NCBI GenBank assembly: GCA_001825115.1
Contig: MHUY01000037.1
Coordinates: 11,899 to 33,174, forward strand
Source of the DNA: Candidatus Yonathbacteria bacterium RIFOXYC2_FULL_47_9
GTDB taxonomy: Bacteria; Patescibacteriota; Minisyncoccia; Phycocordibacterales; UBA1550
Direction: 5' to 3'
Length of the DNA stretch: 21,276 bases
A model generated the notes under the pieces. The model was not told the DNA's origin. It searched no databases and worked only from the letters and a program-made list of their open reading frames with translations. How positions within the stretch are numbered: the stretch's first letter is position 1; every line of letters starts with the position of its first letter. Positions 6,359 through 13,381 of this stretch are shown here, in pieces. The translations under genes were made by a program, and so were the position numbers.

Positions 6359-6574
6359 ATGAAAACAATTTTAGGTGCAGCCTTTGGGCTCGCCATCAGT
6401 GCACCCTCTCTTGCGCTTGCAAACCTAGGTAATCGCGGTGAAGGGTATGGAATGATGGGGTACGGTGATGGTATGGGCGGTTTTGGATTTTTTATGGCTT
6501 TCGGCGGTATCGTATGGACCGTCGTTGGCGTTCTCGCCGGAGTGTGGCTATGGCAACAAATAAACAAGAAGTAA
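6359..6574 (+). CDS. Small Gly/Met-rich membrane protein
   Basis: A 71-residue protein with an N-terminal signal-like segment (residues 1-22, MKTILGAAFGLAISAPSLAL with an Ala-rich end), a Gly/Met/Tyr-rich loop (GYGMMGYGDGMGGFGFFM, 29-46) and one transmembrane helix (about 47-65) followed by a basic QQINKK end. This gives an exported loop and a C-terminal anchor with a cytoplasmic tail. Met-rich exported loops occur in copper-handling peptides, but nothing else here supports metal binding, so that is speculation. ATG 6359 lacks a clear Shine-Dalgarno site. It is monocistronic and followed by a perfect 18-base inverted repeat. Confidence 0.68.
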   Translation: MKTILGAAFGLAISAPSLALANLGNRGEGYGMMGYGDGMGGFGFFMAFGGIVWTVVGVLAGVWLWQQINKK

Positions 6575-6585
6575 TATCTTGTTTT

Positions 6586-6625
6586 AAGTAGAGAAATACC
6601 GCTCAAAAGCGGTATTTCTCTACTT
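6586..6625. repeat. Perfect 18-bp inverted repeat (hairpin without T run)
   Basis: Positions 6586-6603 pair perfectly with 6608-6625 around a CAAA loop. Neither strand has a T run directly after the stem, so it is not a standard terminator. It may protect the 3' end of the 6359 mRNA, be an RNase III-type site, or still terminate weakly. It separates the small membrane gene from infC. Confidence 0.75.
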
Positions 6626-6646
6626 ATCACCCACACGGCCTTTTGG

Positions 6647-6675
6647 TTGACTTTTGTTTAAAAATAACATACAAT
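6647..6675 (+). promoter_or_regulatory. Promoter of infC-rpmI-rplT
   Basis: TTGACT (6647-6652), 17 bases, TACAAT (6670-6675). Transcription should begin near 6682. A small CCGCA/TGCGG hairpin (6686-6690 with 6699-6703) lies at the very 5' end of the mRNA. Confidence 0.82.
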
Positions 6676-6726
6676 CCCTAGGACTCCGCAATATACCTTG
6701 CGGTGGTTTAATTCACCCAATATCCT

Positions 6727-7245
6727 TTGAATCCAAAGACGAAAATCAACCATCAGATTCGCGCCAAAGAACTCCGTGTCCTCACGGATACGGGCGAAAA
6801 CTATGGTGTCCTTTCGCTCTCGGAAGCACTCGCTAAGGCACAGGAACTCGGTCTTGATCTCATTGAGATCTCTCCGAACGCCGAACCGCCGGTTGCGAAA
6901 ATCATGGATTATGGTAAGTTTCAGTATCAGCAGAGCAAAAAGCTTAAGGAAGCTAAGTCTCGTGCTCATGTTACTGAGACAAAATCGCTGCAGGTAAAGA
7001 TCGGCACCTCGGAGCACGACTTGGAACTCAAAGCGAAAAACGCTTCCAAGTGGCTCAAGGAGGGTCACCGCGTAAAGATCAATCTCTTTCTCGTAGGGCG
7101 ATCGAAATACACGGAAATGGACTTTAAGAAAGAACGCTTGGGTAGAGTCCTCACCCTCATCAGCGAAGAGTACAAGATCTCCGGGGAACCGGTTAAAAGC
7201 CCAAAGGGGCTCACGATTATACTCGAGCGGGCGGCAAAAAAGTAA
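6727..7245 (+). CDS. infC: Translation initiation factor IF-3
   Basis: A 172-residue protein that binds the 30S subunit, discriminates initiator tRNA and start codons, and prevents premature subunit joining. The N domain (residues 7-75) has INHQIRAKELRVL and LDLIEISPNAEPPVAKIMDY, the family signature; the linker is the usual Lys-rich helix; the C domain (about 86-170) includes VKIGTSEHDLELKAKNASKW. Length is normal. The only suitable start is TTG 6727: an in-frame TAA lies at 6709-6711, and no ATG occurs before the conserved region. There is no Shine-Dalgarno site. Rare infC starts are known to allow autoregulation by IF-3 in other bacteria. It leads the standard infC-rpmI-rplT operon. Confidence 0.97.
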   Translation: MNPKTKINHQIRAKELRVLTDTGENYGVLSLSEALAKAQELGLDLIEISPNAEPPVAKIMDYGKFQYQQSKKLKEAKSRAHVTETKSLQVKIGTSEHDLELKAKNASKWLKEGHRVKINLFLVGRSKYTEMDFKKERLGRVLTLISEEYKISGEPVKSPKGLTIILERAAKK

Positions 7246-7255
7246 CTACATTACT

Positions 7256-7447
7256 ATGAAAACGAACAAATCATTTACGAAACGACTTAAAGTGACCAAG
7301 ACAGGAAAGATCCTTGCTCGCAAGCCTGGACAGAACCACTTTAACGCAAAGGCGTCCCGCTCGAAACAGCTCGCCGGCAAGCGCCTTAGCTCATTTGCTA
7401 TGACCCCCAAGGAGGCACAGCGCTTTTTACCAGGACTTTTGAAATAA
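7256..7447 (+). CDS. rpmI: Ribosomal protein bL35
   Basis: A 63-residue very basic large-subunit protein. MKTNKSFTKRLKVTKTGKIL and the RSKQLAGKRLSS stretch match L35; the usual N-terminal K(T/S)xKAxxKR motif is present in modified form (TNKSFTKR). It lies 10 bases after infC and four before rplT. No Shine-Dalgarno site is visible, so translation probably relies on coupling with infC. Confidence 0.95.
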   Translation: MKTNKSFTKRLKVTKTGKILARKPGQNHFNAKASRSKQLAGKRLSSFAMTPKEAQRFLPGLLK

Positions 7448-7451
7448 TACT

Positions 7452-7796
7452 ATGACACGAGTAAAACGAGGAACAACATCAGCAAAACGTCGCCGCAATG
7501 TCCTAGCACAGGTCAAGGGCTACCGCTTTGGACGCAGTAAGAAGGAGATTGAAGCAGGGGTTGCTATTGCACACGCTGGACAGCACGCTTTTGCGCACCG
7601 CAAAGACAAGAAGAACGTATTCCGCCGTCTTTGGACCGTAAAGATGAATGCAGCACTTCGCCCTCTTGGCTTTTCTTACTCCAAGTTTATCAATGCCCTC
7701 AAGTTGAATAACATCATTCTTGACCGCAAGATTCTCGCACTCCTTGCAGAGAAACACCCAGAAACGTTCGCTAATGTAGTAAACGAGGTTAAGTAA
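7452..7796 (+). CDS. rplT: Ribosomal protein bL20
   Basis: A 114-residue 23S-rRNA-binding assembly protein. The signature VKGYRFGRSKKEIEAGVA and HAFAHRKDKKNVFRRLW are clear, followed by the C-terminal globular part with LGFSYSKFINALKLNNIILD. Length is normal. In several bacteria L20 represses this operon by binding its leader or an internal mRNA site; no such site can be assigned here by eye. It is the last gene of the operon, ending before a strong terminator. Confidence 0.97.
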   Translation: MTRVKRGTTSAKRRRNVLAQVKGYRFGRSKKEIEAGVAIAHAGQHAFAHRKDKKNVFRRLWTVKMNAALRPLGFSYSKFINALKLNNIILDRKILALLAEKHPETFANVVNEVK

Positions 7797-7805
7797 ATCT
7801 CAAAC

Positions 7806-7837
7806 AAAAAAACACCGCCAGAAGGCGGTGTTTTTTT
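7806..7837. terminator. Bidirectional terminator
   Basis: A 14-base stem (7806-7819 with 7824-7837, core AACACCGCC) with an AGAA loop and long A/T arms on both sides. It serves rplT and the convergent gene ending at 7870. Confidence 0.93.
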
Positions 7838-7869
7838 GTTTATATTTACCCTAGAACTTGCTGAGTGGA

Positions 7870-8520
7870 CTACATAATCCTCTCCCCTTCCTTGCCACCT
7901 ACTGCATCATAGTTTTCATACACATAAGCCGGGCATTTCTCGCCAATATCACAAGTCTTGTTTGCCTGAAGAGTTTCTATCAAGCTCGCCACAAGCTGCT
8001 TTGGAGTTTCATTAAAAATAACAGACCCTTCGGCGCTACGGTGACTCTTTTCAAGCATGAGTTCAAAAACCTCGTCCATCTCCCATGGCCCTCGCAGGAC
8101 ACCAATTGGCTTATGATCCTCGAAGGCAATAGTAAACTCATTCATCGTACCAATACGACCACACCCCACAACAACCGCATCTGAAGCGCGCGTAAGAAGA
8201 AGGTTTCGCCCTGAATACCCGAACCCTGTATAAATAATGATATCAAGGTAATCAAGCGGGAGTTTATACACCTCTACATGCTCTTTTTCGCTTGATGCGG
8301 GAGAAAGACCTATCGAAACACCGCCAACCTCTTTGGCGCCCATTGCGGCCCAGAGAGGAAATCCTGTTGTTGCGCCTGTCACCAAAATACCCCCTTGGCG
8401 TACAATCTCACGCCCAAGCTCTTTTGCCTGTTCAAGAGCCCCCTCGCCGCAGTGCGTAGTATCCGCTGCGCCCGACACGCAGATCTTTAACTTAAAATGT
8501 TGATGTTTGTCGTTTCCCAT
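7870..8520 (-). CDS. SLOG/LOG-like nucleotide-binding protein (TIGR00725-like)
   Basis: A 216-residue Rossmann-type protein of the SLOG superfamily (LOG phosphoribohydrolases, DprA and TIGR00725-type proteins). The first strand (KICVSGAAD, residues 12-20), GGILVTGATTGFP (43-55), GYSGRN (101-106) and a GRIGTMNE motif (121-128) match the family; the last replaces the PGGxGTxxE of true LOG enzymes, with the Glu kept. That change makes cytokinin-type activity uncertain, and its substrate is unknown. The C-terminal 45 residues contain two Cys (CDIGEKC, about 189-195). It starts 43 bases after the nuclease gene and is probably co-transcribed with it. Confidence 0.82.
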   Translation of the reverse strand: MGNDKHQHFKLKICVSGAADTTHCGEGALEQAKELGREIVRQGGILVTGATTGFPLWAAMGAKEVGGVSIGLSPASSEKEHVEVYKLPLDYLDIIIYTGFGYSGRNLLLTRASDAVVVGCGRIGTMNEFTIAFEDHKPIGVLRGPWEMDEVFELMLEKSHRSAEGSVIFNETPKQLVASLIETLQANKTCDIGEKCPAYVYENYDAVGGKEGERIM

Positions 8521-8563
8521 ACGGTATTTCTGTAATTTATTTGTTTAATATCACCCCCGAACA

Positions 8564-9925
8564 CTAAAAGTCTATCTCCACCACCTCACCCTCCTTTGGC
8601 ACATGCGTATCTATCGCTAAATAGTCACGCAAACGCTGGGCAAAGAAGAGTGCGACCCCTGGCTCTGCGTGAACTACGAATACTTTCTTTACTGAATCTT
8701 GAAGAACTGTCACAAACTCAATGAGTGCGTTCATATCCTTGTGTGCTGAATACCCCCCAATCGTGATAACCTTTGCGCGCACAGGAATATCCTCATCAAA
8801 GATTCGCACAGTCTTGACCCCTTCCTGGAGTGCACGCCCCATCGTACCGACCGCCTGGTAGCCAATAAGGAGAAGGGTGTTCTTTGGGTCAGAGAGGTAA
8901 AGTCTCTCATGGTGCATAATACGCCCGCCATTCGACATTCCTGAACCTGCAATGACAATCTTTGGGGCGGGAACATCCTTGATTGCAATAGAATCCTCAG
9001 CTCCTTGCGTAAACCGCAGTTTGGGAAACTTAAAGATATCATCACCACCTTTAATAATATCCGAGGTTTCCTTGTTAAAATATTCCTTACTCTCACGAAA
9101 AACCTGAGTAACCTTAATCGCCAATGGTGAATCGACAAAAACGGGAATCTCGGGAACACGGTTACCCTCGATTAAGCCGTTCAATTCAAAGAGGAGGTCC
9201 TGAGTGCGCTCAATAGAAAACGCAGGTATCATCAAGACGCCGCCATTTTTAACCGTGTCTTCAATTACTTCCTCGAGACGCTTGGTGCGCTCTTCCCTGT
9301 CCTCGTGAACGCGGTCGCCATATACTGCCTCCATTACCAAATAATCGATGTTCGAAAGTATTGCGGTATCCTCAATAAGCGGTGAGGGTGAATTACCCAG
9401 GTCCCCTGAGTACACAAGCTTTTTCCCATTATGCTCAATTTCGAGCATTGCTGAACCAAGGATGTGTCCTGCATCACGAAAACGAATATGGAGCTCTCCA
9501 ATCACCACATCCTGCTCATATGGGAGAGTTTCCCAATGTGCCATTGCTCGTTCGACAGCATCTTTACGGTAAAGGGGTTCGTGATTATCTGCTTTTGCTT
9601 CGCGGTCGATAATACGCACCGTGTCTTCGAGCATCAACTGTGCAATCTCACGTGTAGGTGGCGTGGAATAAATCTTGCCCTTAAATCCTTCGTTGAAAAG
9701 CTTGGGAATACGTCCAACATGATCGAGATGTGCATGAGTCACAAACAACGCATCAACCGTTGAAGGGTCGTAGGCGAATGGGTTGTTGTTTTTATCATCA
9801 CACACCTTAGTCCCCTGAAAAAAACCACAATCGATCAAGATTTTTGCGCCTGCTCCTTCGAGCATATGGTTCGAGCCTGTCACCTCCCCCGCTGCTCCAT
9901 AAAATCCAAGTTTCATCTTACTCAT
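8564..9925 (-). CDS. Beta-CASP metallo-beta-lactamase RNA nuclease (YSH1/CPSF-like)
   Basis: A 453-residue predicted zinc-dependent RNA endo/exonuclease. Metal-binding motifs are complete: HAHLDH (residues 64-69), GHILGSA (His154), SGDLG (Asp175). The beta-CASP insert spans about 200-380, with GSGMSNGGR at 327-335, GYSAHKD (His395) and a final VVHAEP (His419). The length matches the bacterial members of the family related to CPSF73 rather than the longer RNase J. Activity on RNA is inferred from the family. ATG 9925 lacks a Shine-Dalgarno site; a second ATG at 9916 is possible. It lies 18 bases after the membrane protein gene and 43 before the SLOG gene. Confidence 0.93.
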   Translation of the reverse strand: MSKMKLGFYGAAGEVTGSNHMLEGAGAKILIDCGFFQGTKVCDDKNNNPFAYDPSTVDALFVTHAHLDHVGRIPKLFNEGFKGKIYSTPPTREIAQLMLEDTVRIIDREAKADNHEPLYRKDAVERAMAHWETLPYEQDVVIGELHIRFRDAGHILGSAMLEIEHNGKKLVYSGDLGNSPSPLIEDTAILSNIDYLVMEAVYGDRVHEDREERTKRLEEVIEDTVKNGGVLMIPAFSIERTQDLLFELNGLIEGNRVPEIPVFVDSPLAIKVTQVFRESKEYFNKETSDIIKGGDDIFKFPKLRFTQGAEDSIAIKDVPAPKIVIAGSGMSNGGRIMHHERLYLSDPKNTLLLIGYQAVGTMGRALQEGVKTVRIFDEDIPVRAKVITIGGYSAHKDMNALIEFVTVLQDSVKKVFVVHAEPGVALFFAQRLRDYLAIDTHVPKEGEVVEIDF

Positions 9926-9943
9926 AAATTTAATTGTTATAAA

Positions 9944-10348
9944 TTATTGCTTGTTACTCGTGCGCAAATATACAATACTTGCCGCCATCAATCCTCCCAA
10001 TATGTCAAAAACGAGATCGCCGAATGTGTCGAACATATCGTTCATATGCCCTACCGTAAGGTATGAAACTCCCGCCTCATAAACCTCCCAGAGTGCCCCT
10101 ATACCAACGGCGCCCATAACTGCCCATATAAATAAAGGTTTTATTGCAATGGGTGCTGAAGCGCACCTTCCTGAAAAGAACCGCCACCACAGCACGACTC
10201 CTGCGACCCATAACCCCCCAGCAAAATGCATCGGCATATCAAACCATCGCATCAGCCAATACCAATAATAGGATTCCGCAAAAATCTGTGTGATAGCAAT
10301 CGCCACAACGAGAAACACCAGTATCTGCGGAAACGGTCGTGCCTGCAT
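9944..10348 (-). CDS. Four-helix membrane protein, YjdF/DUF2238-like
   Basis: A 134-residue integral membrane protein with helices at about residues 6-22, 36-55, 68-88 and 110-128. A motif with MRWFDMPMHFAGGLW near residues 33-47, and a later DTFGDLVFDILGG, match the pattern of YjdF/DUF2238-type proteins (Asp-His helix pair, then D..DLvfD.lGG); function unknown. The frame can also start at ATG 10366, but a TACAAT -10 (10360-10355) lies inside that extension and six bases before ATG 10348, so I favour 10348 with a leaderless mRNA. It heads a three-gene run with the nuclease and SLOG genes. Confidence 0.75.
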   Translation of the reverse strand: MQARPFPQILVFLVVAIAITQIFAESYYWYWLMRWFDMPMHFAGGLWVAGVVLWWRFFSGRCASAPIAIKPLFIWAVMGAVGIGALWEVYEAGVSYLTVGHMNDMFDTFGDLVFDILGGLMAASIVYLRTSNKQ

Positions 10349-10354
10349 ACATAC

Positions 10355-10360
10355 ATTGTA
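10355..10360 (-). promoter_or_regulatory. Candidate -10 giving a leaderless start
   Basis: TACAAT on the minus strand, six bases before ATG 10348. No good -35 is seen. Confidence 0.4.
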
Positions 10361-10410
10361 TCGCATTTATCGACACGACGCCATCAATGAAAAGGTTTCA
10401 AAGGGTATAG

Positions 10411-10444
10411 AAAAAACCCCTACGCAGAGGCGTAGGGGTTTTTT
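10411..10444 (-). terminator. Terminator of the 6S-like RNA
   Basis: A 15-base stem (10411-10425 with 10430-10444, core CCCCTACGC) with an AGAG loop and A/T arms, T-rich at the 3' end in both directions. It follows the closing stem of the RNA gene and there is no protein gene on the minus strand between it and ndk. Confidence 0.9.
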
Positions 10445-10445
10445 T

Positions 10446-10573
10446 TCTTAGAGTTATTTGTAGATATTGGCCCTAGAGAAAATCTAGGTGGGTGCCCGCA
10501 ATCACACACCACGGTGTATGAAAATATGAGGCTCCCTTGCCAATAACTTAGGAGTCAATATCTCAAATAACCC
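10446..10573 (-). ncRNA. ssrS: 6S RNA candidate
   Basis: About 128 nt, transcribed from the minus strand, with the layout of 6S RNA, the regulator that binds sigma70-RNA polymerase as an open-promoter mimic. The 5' arm (10571-10556) pairs with the 3' arm (10469-10453) as a closing stem with a one-base bulge. A central bubble follows, with a small hairpin on its 3' side (CCTAGA/TCTAGG, 10488-10472). The upper stem pairs GGGAGCC (10536-10530) with GGCACCC (10496-10490) with one mismatch, and an apical hairpin pairs 10520-10513 with 10510-10503. The GGGAGCC...CAUAUUUUCAUAC segment is similar to the matching part of E. coli 6S, as recalled. A consensus promoter (10609-10581) and a strong terminator flank it. 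Ends are estimated. Confidence 0.78.
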
Positions 10574-10580
10574 TACTATC

Positions 10581-10609
10581 AGTATACGCACCCCTATTCT
10601 TTTTTGCAA
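10581..10609 (-). promoter_or_regulatory. Promoter of the 6S-like RNA
   Basis: Minus strand: TTGCAA (10609-10604), exactly 17 bases, TATACT (10586-10581). The predicted start at 10573-10574 coincides with the 5' end of the closing stem. Confidence 0.8.
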
Positions 10610-10628
10610 TATTGTTTTTTATCACAAA

Positions 10629-10659
10629 ACAAAAACCTTGCATCACGCAAGGTTTTTGT
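10629..10659 (-). terminator. Terminator of ndk
   Basis: A 13-base stem (10629-10641 with 10647-10659, ACAAAAACCTTGC) with a 5-base loop and a T-rich 3' arm, starting 24 bases after the ndk stop codon. Confidence 0.92.
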
Positions 10660-10682
10660 AAAACATCACAAGAGATATTTAG

Positions 10683-11159
10683 TTAGAATGCCTCGTCTGC
10701 GTACACGTAGTCGAAGTTTGAATTCTTGTAATCAAAAATCTCTTCATCCTTGAAGAAACGTTTAACCTCTGCCTTACCATTCTCTACAGAGTCCGATGAG
10801 TGTACAACGTTTGACTGAATCGAGAGAGAAAGGTCACCGCGGATACTTCCTGCATCAGCGTCAAAACCCTTGGTAGGCCCTACGAGGATACGGGTTGCTG
10901 AAACCGCGTTGATACCCGAGAGTACCATTACAACAACCGGCGATGCCTTCATAAACGCCTTGATGCCCACAAAAAATGGCTTGTCAGCAATATGGGCGTA
11001 ATGTGCCTCGAGAAGCGCATCCTCAAGGTTGATCATCTTCATACCGACAATCTTGAGCCCTTTGCGCTCAAAACGCCCCGTAATCTCGCCCAAAAGCCCG
11101 CGCTGGATTGCGTCCGGCTTCACAATAATAAGTACCTGCTCCTCTTTTGGATGTGCCAT
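10683..11159 (-). CDS. ndk: Nucleoside diphosphate kinase
   Basis: A 158-residue enzyme that moves the gamma phosphate from NTPs to NDPs through a phosphohistidine. Residues 11-20 (IIVKPDAIQR) hold the binding Lys14; Tyr54, Arg90, Thr96, Arg107 and Asn117 are in place; the active-site His120 lies in SNVVHSSDS, where most homologs have NVVHGSDS. The C-terminus (FDYKNSNFDYVYADEAF) is slightly longer than usual. ATG 11159 is preferred over TTG 11168. The gene stands alone with its own promoter and terminator. Confidence 0.96.
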   Translation of the reverse strand: MAHPKEEQVLIIVKPDAIQRGLLGEITGRFERKGLKIVGMKMINLEDALLEAHYAHIADKPFFVGIKAFMKASPVVVMVLSGINAVSATRILVGPTKGFDADAGSIRGDLSLSIQSNVVHSSDSVENGKAEVKRFFKDEEIFDYKNSNFDYVYADEAF

Positions 11160-11191
11160 AGTGTTCAATAATTACCTGTTAAGATGGGGGT

Positions 11192-11220
11192 ATCTTAGCA
11201 GAAAAAGGGCATGTGGGCAA
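11192..11220 (-). promoter_or_regulatory. Promoter of ndk
   Basis: Minus strand: TTGCCC (11220-11215), 17 bases, TAAGAT (11197-11192) preceded by TGC (extended -10). The leader is about 25 bases. Confidence 0.7.
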
Positions 11221-11258
11221 TCCGCACACCGCGCGCAAACAGTTACTCTAATTAACAA

Positions 11259-11900
11259 TTAACGACTGAACGCCTTATTAAGAAGCGTTGTATCCCTTTT
11301 GATGATCTTCTTCTCTTGGTATCTCTTGAATTTTTTATAAACACCATACCCAAGAATAGTAAAAGGAGCAGCCACAAGGAGAGCACCGAGTGTCCCGAGT
11401 GCCGCCGGCGCACCCACAATAAGAGCTGTGGCAACAGGGGCTGTTATTCCTCCGGTAATCAGAGCTCGTTTTTGATACCCGTAGTGATCTTCGTGTCGGG
11501 AGTGCGCAGATTTGATTGTATCCTCAATCTCACCATATCTTGTATTTTCACTAACCTCAGGATATTTTTCTTTAAGTTTACCCCAGGCAGTTTCTGCTTC
11601 CATTTCTACCACTTCAGTTTCGGGCTTTGCCTCTACTTGTTCAGGGTCCTCCGGTACCATCTCTGCAATCTCCGCTTGAAGTGCTTCAACATCTGCAGCT
11701 TTTTGTTCTGGGTTTTCAGGTGCGACTTCTTTCACCACTACCGTAAGCTCCTCGAGGCGCTTGTCGGCAACGCTCGGCTCTGCTTCTACGCTGACTTCAA
11801 CATTTTCCTTCTGTTCCGCTCCCATCGGCTCAAGCTCCCATTCGGGAACCTTCACACCAGACTTCTCAACCGCCTCATCCTGCCAGCTTTTATTTTCCAT
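11259..11900 (-). CDS. Acidic protein with C-terminal membrane hairpin
   Basis: A 213-residue unrecognised protein. Residues 1-105 are very acidic (Glu/Pro/Val-rich) and hold two similar units, VAPENPEQKAADVEALQAEI at 59-78 and VPEDPEQVEAKPE at 82-94, probably flexible or coiled. Residues 146-187 are hydrophobic (GGITAPVATALIVGAPAALG, then LLVAAPFTILGYGVY) and could form a membrane hairpin. A strongly basic end (KKFKRYQEKKIIKRD) follows. This suggests a cytoplasmic acidic arm attached to the membrane. It is the last of a minus-strand group with the 12033 gene and the large ATPase. A promoter lies nine bases before ATG 11900. Confidence 0.7.
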   Translation of the reverse strand: MENKSWQDEAVEKSGVKVPEWELEPMGAEQKENVEVSVEAEPSVADKRLEELTVVVKEVAPENPEQKAADVEALQAEIAEMVPEDPEQVEAKPETEVVEMEAETAWGKLKEKYPEVSENTRYGEIEDTIKSAHSRHEDHYGYQKRALITGGITAPVATALIVGAPAALGTLGALLVAAPFTILGYGVYKKFKRYQEKKIIKRDTTLLNKAFSR

Positions 11901-11909
11901 ATTCCCTTT

Positions 11910-11937
11910 ATTATGCCTGCTCTTGAAATAAAGTCAA
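11910..11937 (-). promoter_or_regulatory. Promoter of the 11259 gene
   Basis: Minus strand: TTGACT (11937-11932), 16 bases, CATAAT (11915-11910). The -10 ends nine bases before ATG 11900, so the leader would be only two or three bases. Confidence 0.6.
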
Positions 11938-12032
11938 AGAAACAGACCTCTCTTTTTATGATTTTAGATACCAAAAACATCGGTAGCAAACAATAGGTGT
12001 AGTGTAATGCGCCCTACAACTAAATCTTACTA

Positions 12033-13340
12033 TTACCTCTCGTCACCCCCTACACTCTCAGGCGCAAATCGTGCTTTTTCTTCCTCGGTTAACAAATGCG
12101 ATACACTATCAAAAACCCGCCCTACAGCCGCTTTTTCATTATCTGCATTACGATGTTGCTGCCCAAGAATCTCGCCTACCTCTTCGGGATTTATTGTGGG
12201 GGAGACCTTAAATGTTCGTTTTTCTATATCAATATCGTAAATCATGTGCGCTTCGTTATTAGTATCAAGTATAAAGATTGGGATATCTCTATCCATCACT
12301 TGCTGCATCCTATCCCACCAACGGTCATATCGAATCCCTCCACCATTTTGAAGAGAGGTTTCTTCGGTAAGAGTAGGCATGTTATCAGCCCACCTGCAAT
12401 AGACCCCCGCTACTTCAGGTTGTTCAACAATGAGTTCGTTATATGAAGTGCCTTCCCTTTTGGTAACAGCATTCGTTACTGCTTCCACAGAAGCATCCTG
12501 ACGAGAAACTACACGGCGATCTCTAAGCCCTACCGCAACAGAGCCAATATCACTTTTCCCGCCCCCGACGATACGTCCTCCAGATATTAACGCACCCCAG
12601 CTTCCGTTGCCGCCAAAAGTTCTTTGTACGCTCCCTTTATCAAGAGTGGAAGTTGAAATTGATGGTTGGAGTCCCGTTAAAATATCTAGTTGATCTTCCC
12701 AATTGAGACTTTTTGTATCAATTGCCTGGTTATTCGCAGACGGCTTCCATTCGGCGTCAACAATATCATGAACAAAATAAGTTCCGTGGGCACGAGTAAG
12801 ATTATCAACATCTCTATTCTTTTCCTCTTCTAGAAATTCGAGTCGTTTATTTTCATCCCATTCTGCATTCTCCCTATAAGCTTCCTCCATAAGGCCTCCG
12901 AGTTCTTGTTGTTCTGCCGAAATACGATCGTAAGCGGCGAGGAGTTCCTCTCGAGAGAGGACCATTTTCTCTGCGGAGTCACGTGAACGCTCAACAACAC
13001 CAAGGTCTCGTTCAAGTGTCTGTATCTGACGAAATTCTAAAATACGCGTTAACCATCGAGACTTTTTCTCATCAATATCTAACCGTAAGTCTTCAGCATT
13101 TTCGCAATATCGTTCAAAAGATTGCTTCTCGCTCTCAAGGTTTGCTTCTGCGTGACGTTTCGCATACTCTGCTTCAACAAGAGGATTTGCTTCTACTTCT
13201 GCCCATTGCGCCTTTTCTGAAGCAGCGAACTGTTGGTACTTTTCATCACCAATAAAGGGTTTCTTTTCTTGATTTGAGTCGGCAGACACAGGAGCTTCTT
13301 CTGTTTTTTGTATTAAAGGCTGTTGTTCTTCCAAGTTCAT
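12033..13340 (-). CDS. Coiled-coil protein with unknown C-terminal domain
   Basis: A 435-residue unrecognised protein with no signal peptide or membrane segment. Residues 30-182 are charged and largely helical (predicted coiled coil). Residues 183-415 look like a folded domain: RAHGTYFVHDI (183-193), LDILTGLQPSISTSTLDKGS (218-237), GSWGALISGGRIVGGGKSDI (246-265), GLRDRRVVSRQDASVEAV (271-288), YNELIVEQPEVAGVYCRW (300-317) and IPIFILDTNNEAHMIYDIDI (353-372). The spacing of His-Gly-Thr, Ser-Thr-Ser-Thr and YNEL elements is reminiscent of ADP-ribosyltransferase or papain-like effector domains, but this is only an impression. It follows the large ATPase by 41 bases. Confidence 0.75.
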   Translation of the reverse strand: MNLEEQQPLIQKTEEAPVSADSNQEKKPFIGDEKYQQFAASEKAQWAEVEANPLVEAEYAKRHAEANLESEKQSFERYCENAEDLRLDIDEKKSRWLTRILEFRQIQTLERDLGVVERSRDSAEKMVLSREELLAAYDRISAEQQELGGLMEEAYRENAEWDENKRLEFLEEEKNRDVDNLTRAHGTYFVHDIVDAEWKPSANNQAIDTKSLNWEDQLDILTGLQPSISTSTLDKGSVQRTFGGNGSWGALISGGRIVGGGKSDIGSVAVGLRDRRVVSRQDASVEAVTNAVTKREGTSYNELIVEQPEVAGVYCRWADNMPTLTEETSLQNGGGIRYDRWWDRMQQVMDRDIPIFILDTNNEAHMIYDIDIEKRTFKVSPTINPEEVGEILGQQHRNADNEKAAVGRVFDSVSHLLTEEEKARFAPESVGGDER

Positions 13341-13350
13341 GGGTGCCCTG

Positions 13351-13359
13351 ATTTTATCA
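13351..13359 (-). promoter_or_regulatory. Extended -10 before the 12033-13340 gene
   Basis: Minus strand TGATAAAAT (13359-13351), ten bases before ATG 13340; an AGGG lies between them. It would allow separate transcription from the ATPase gene. Confidence 0.45.
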
Positions 13360-13381
13360 CAAAAATACCTCGTAAAGCAGC

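Noticed and set aside
11316..11996. 226-codon open frame on the plus strand
   Set aside because: It is fully antisense to the acidic 11259-11900 gene and its promoter; the product is Phe/Cys/Ser-rich with no domain, as expected from the complement of Glu/Lys-rich codons.
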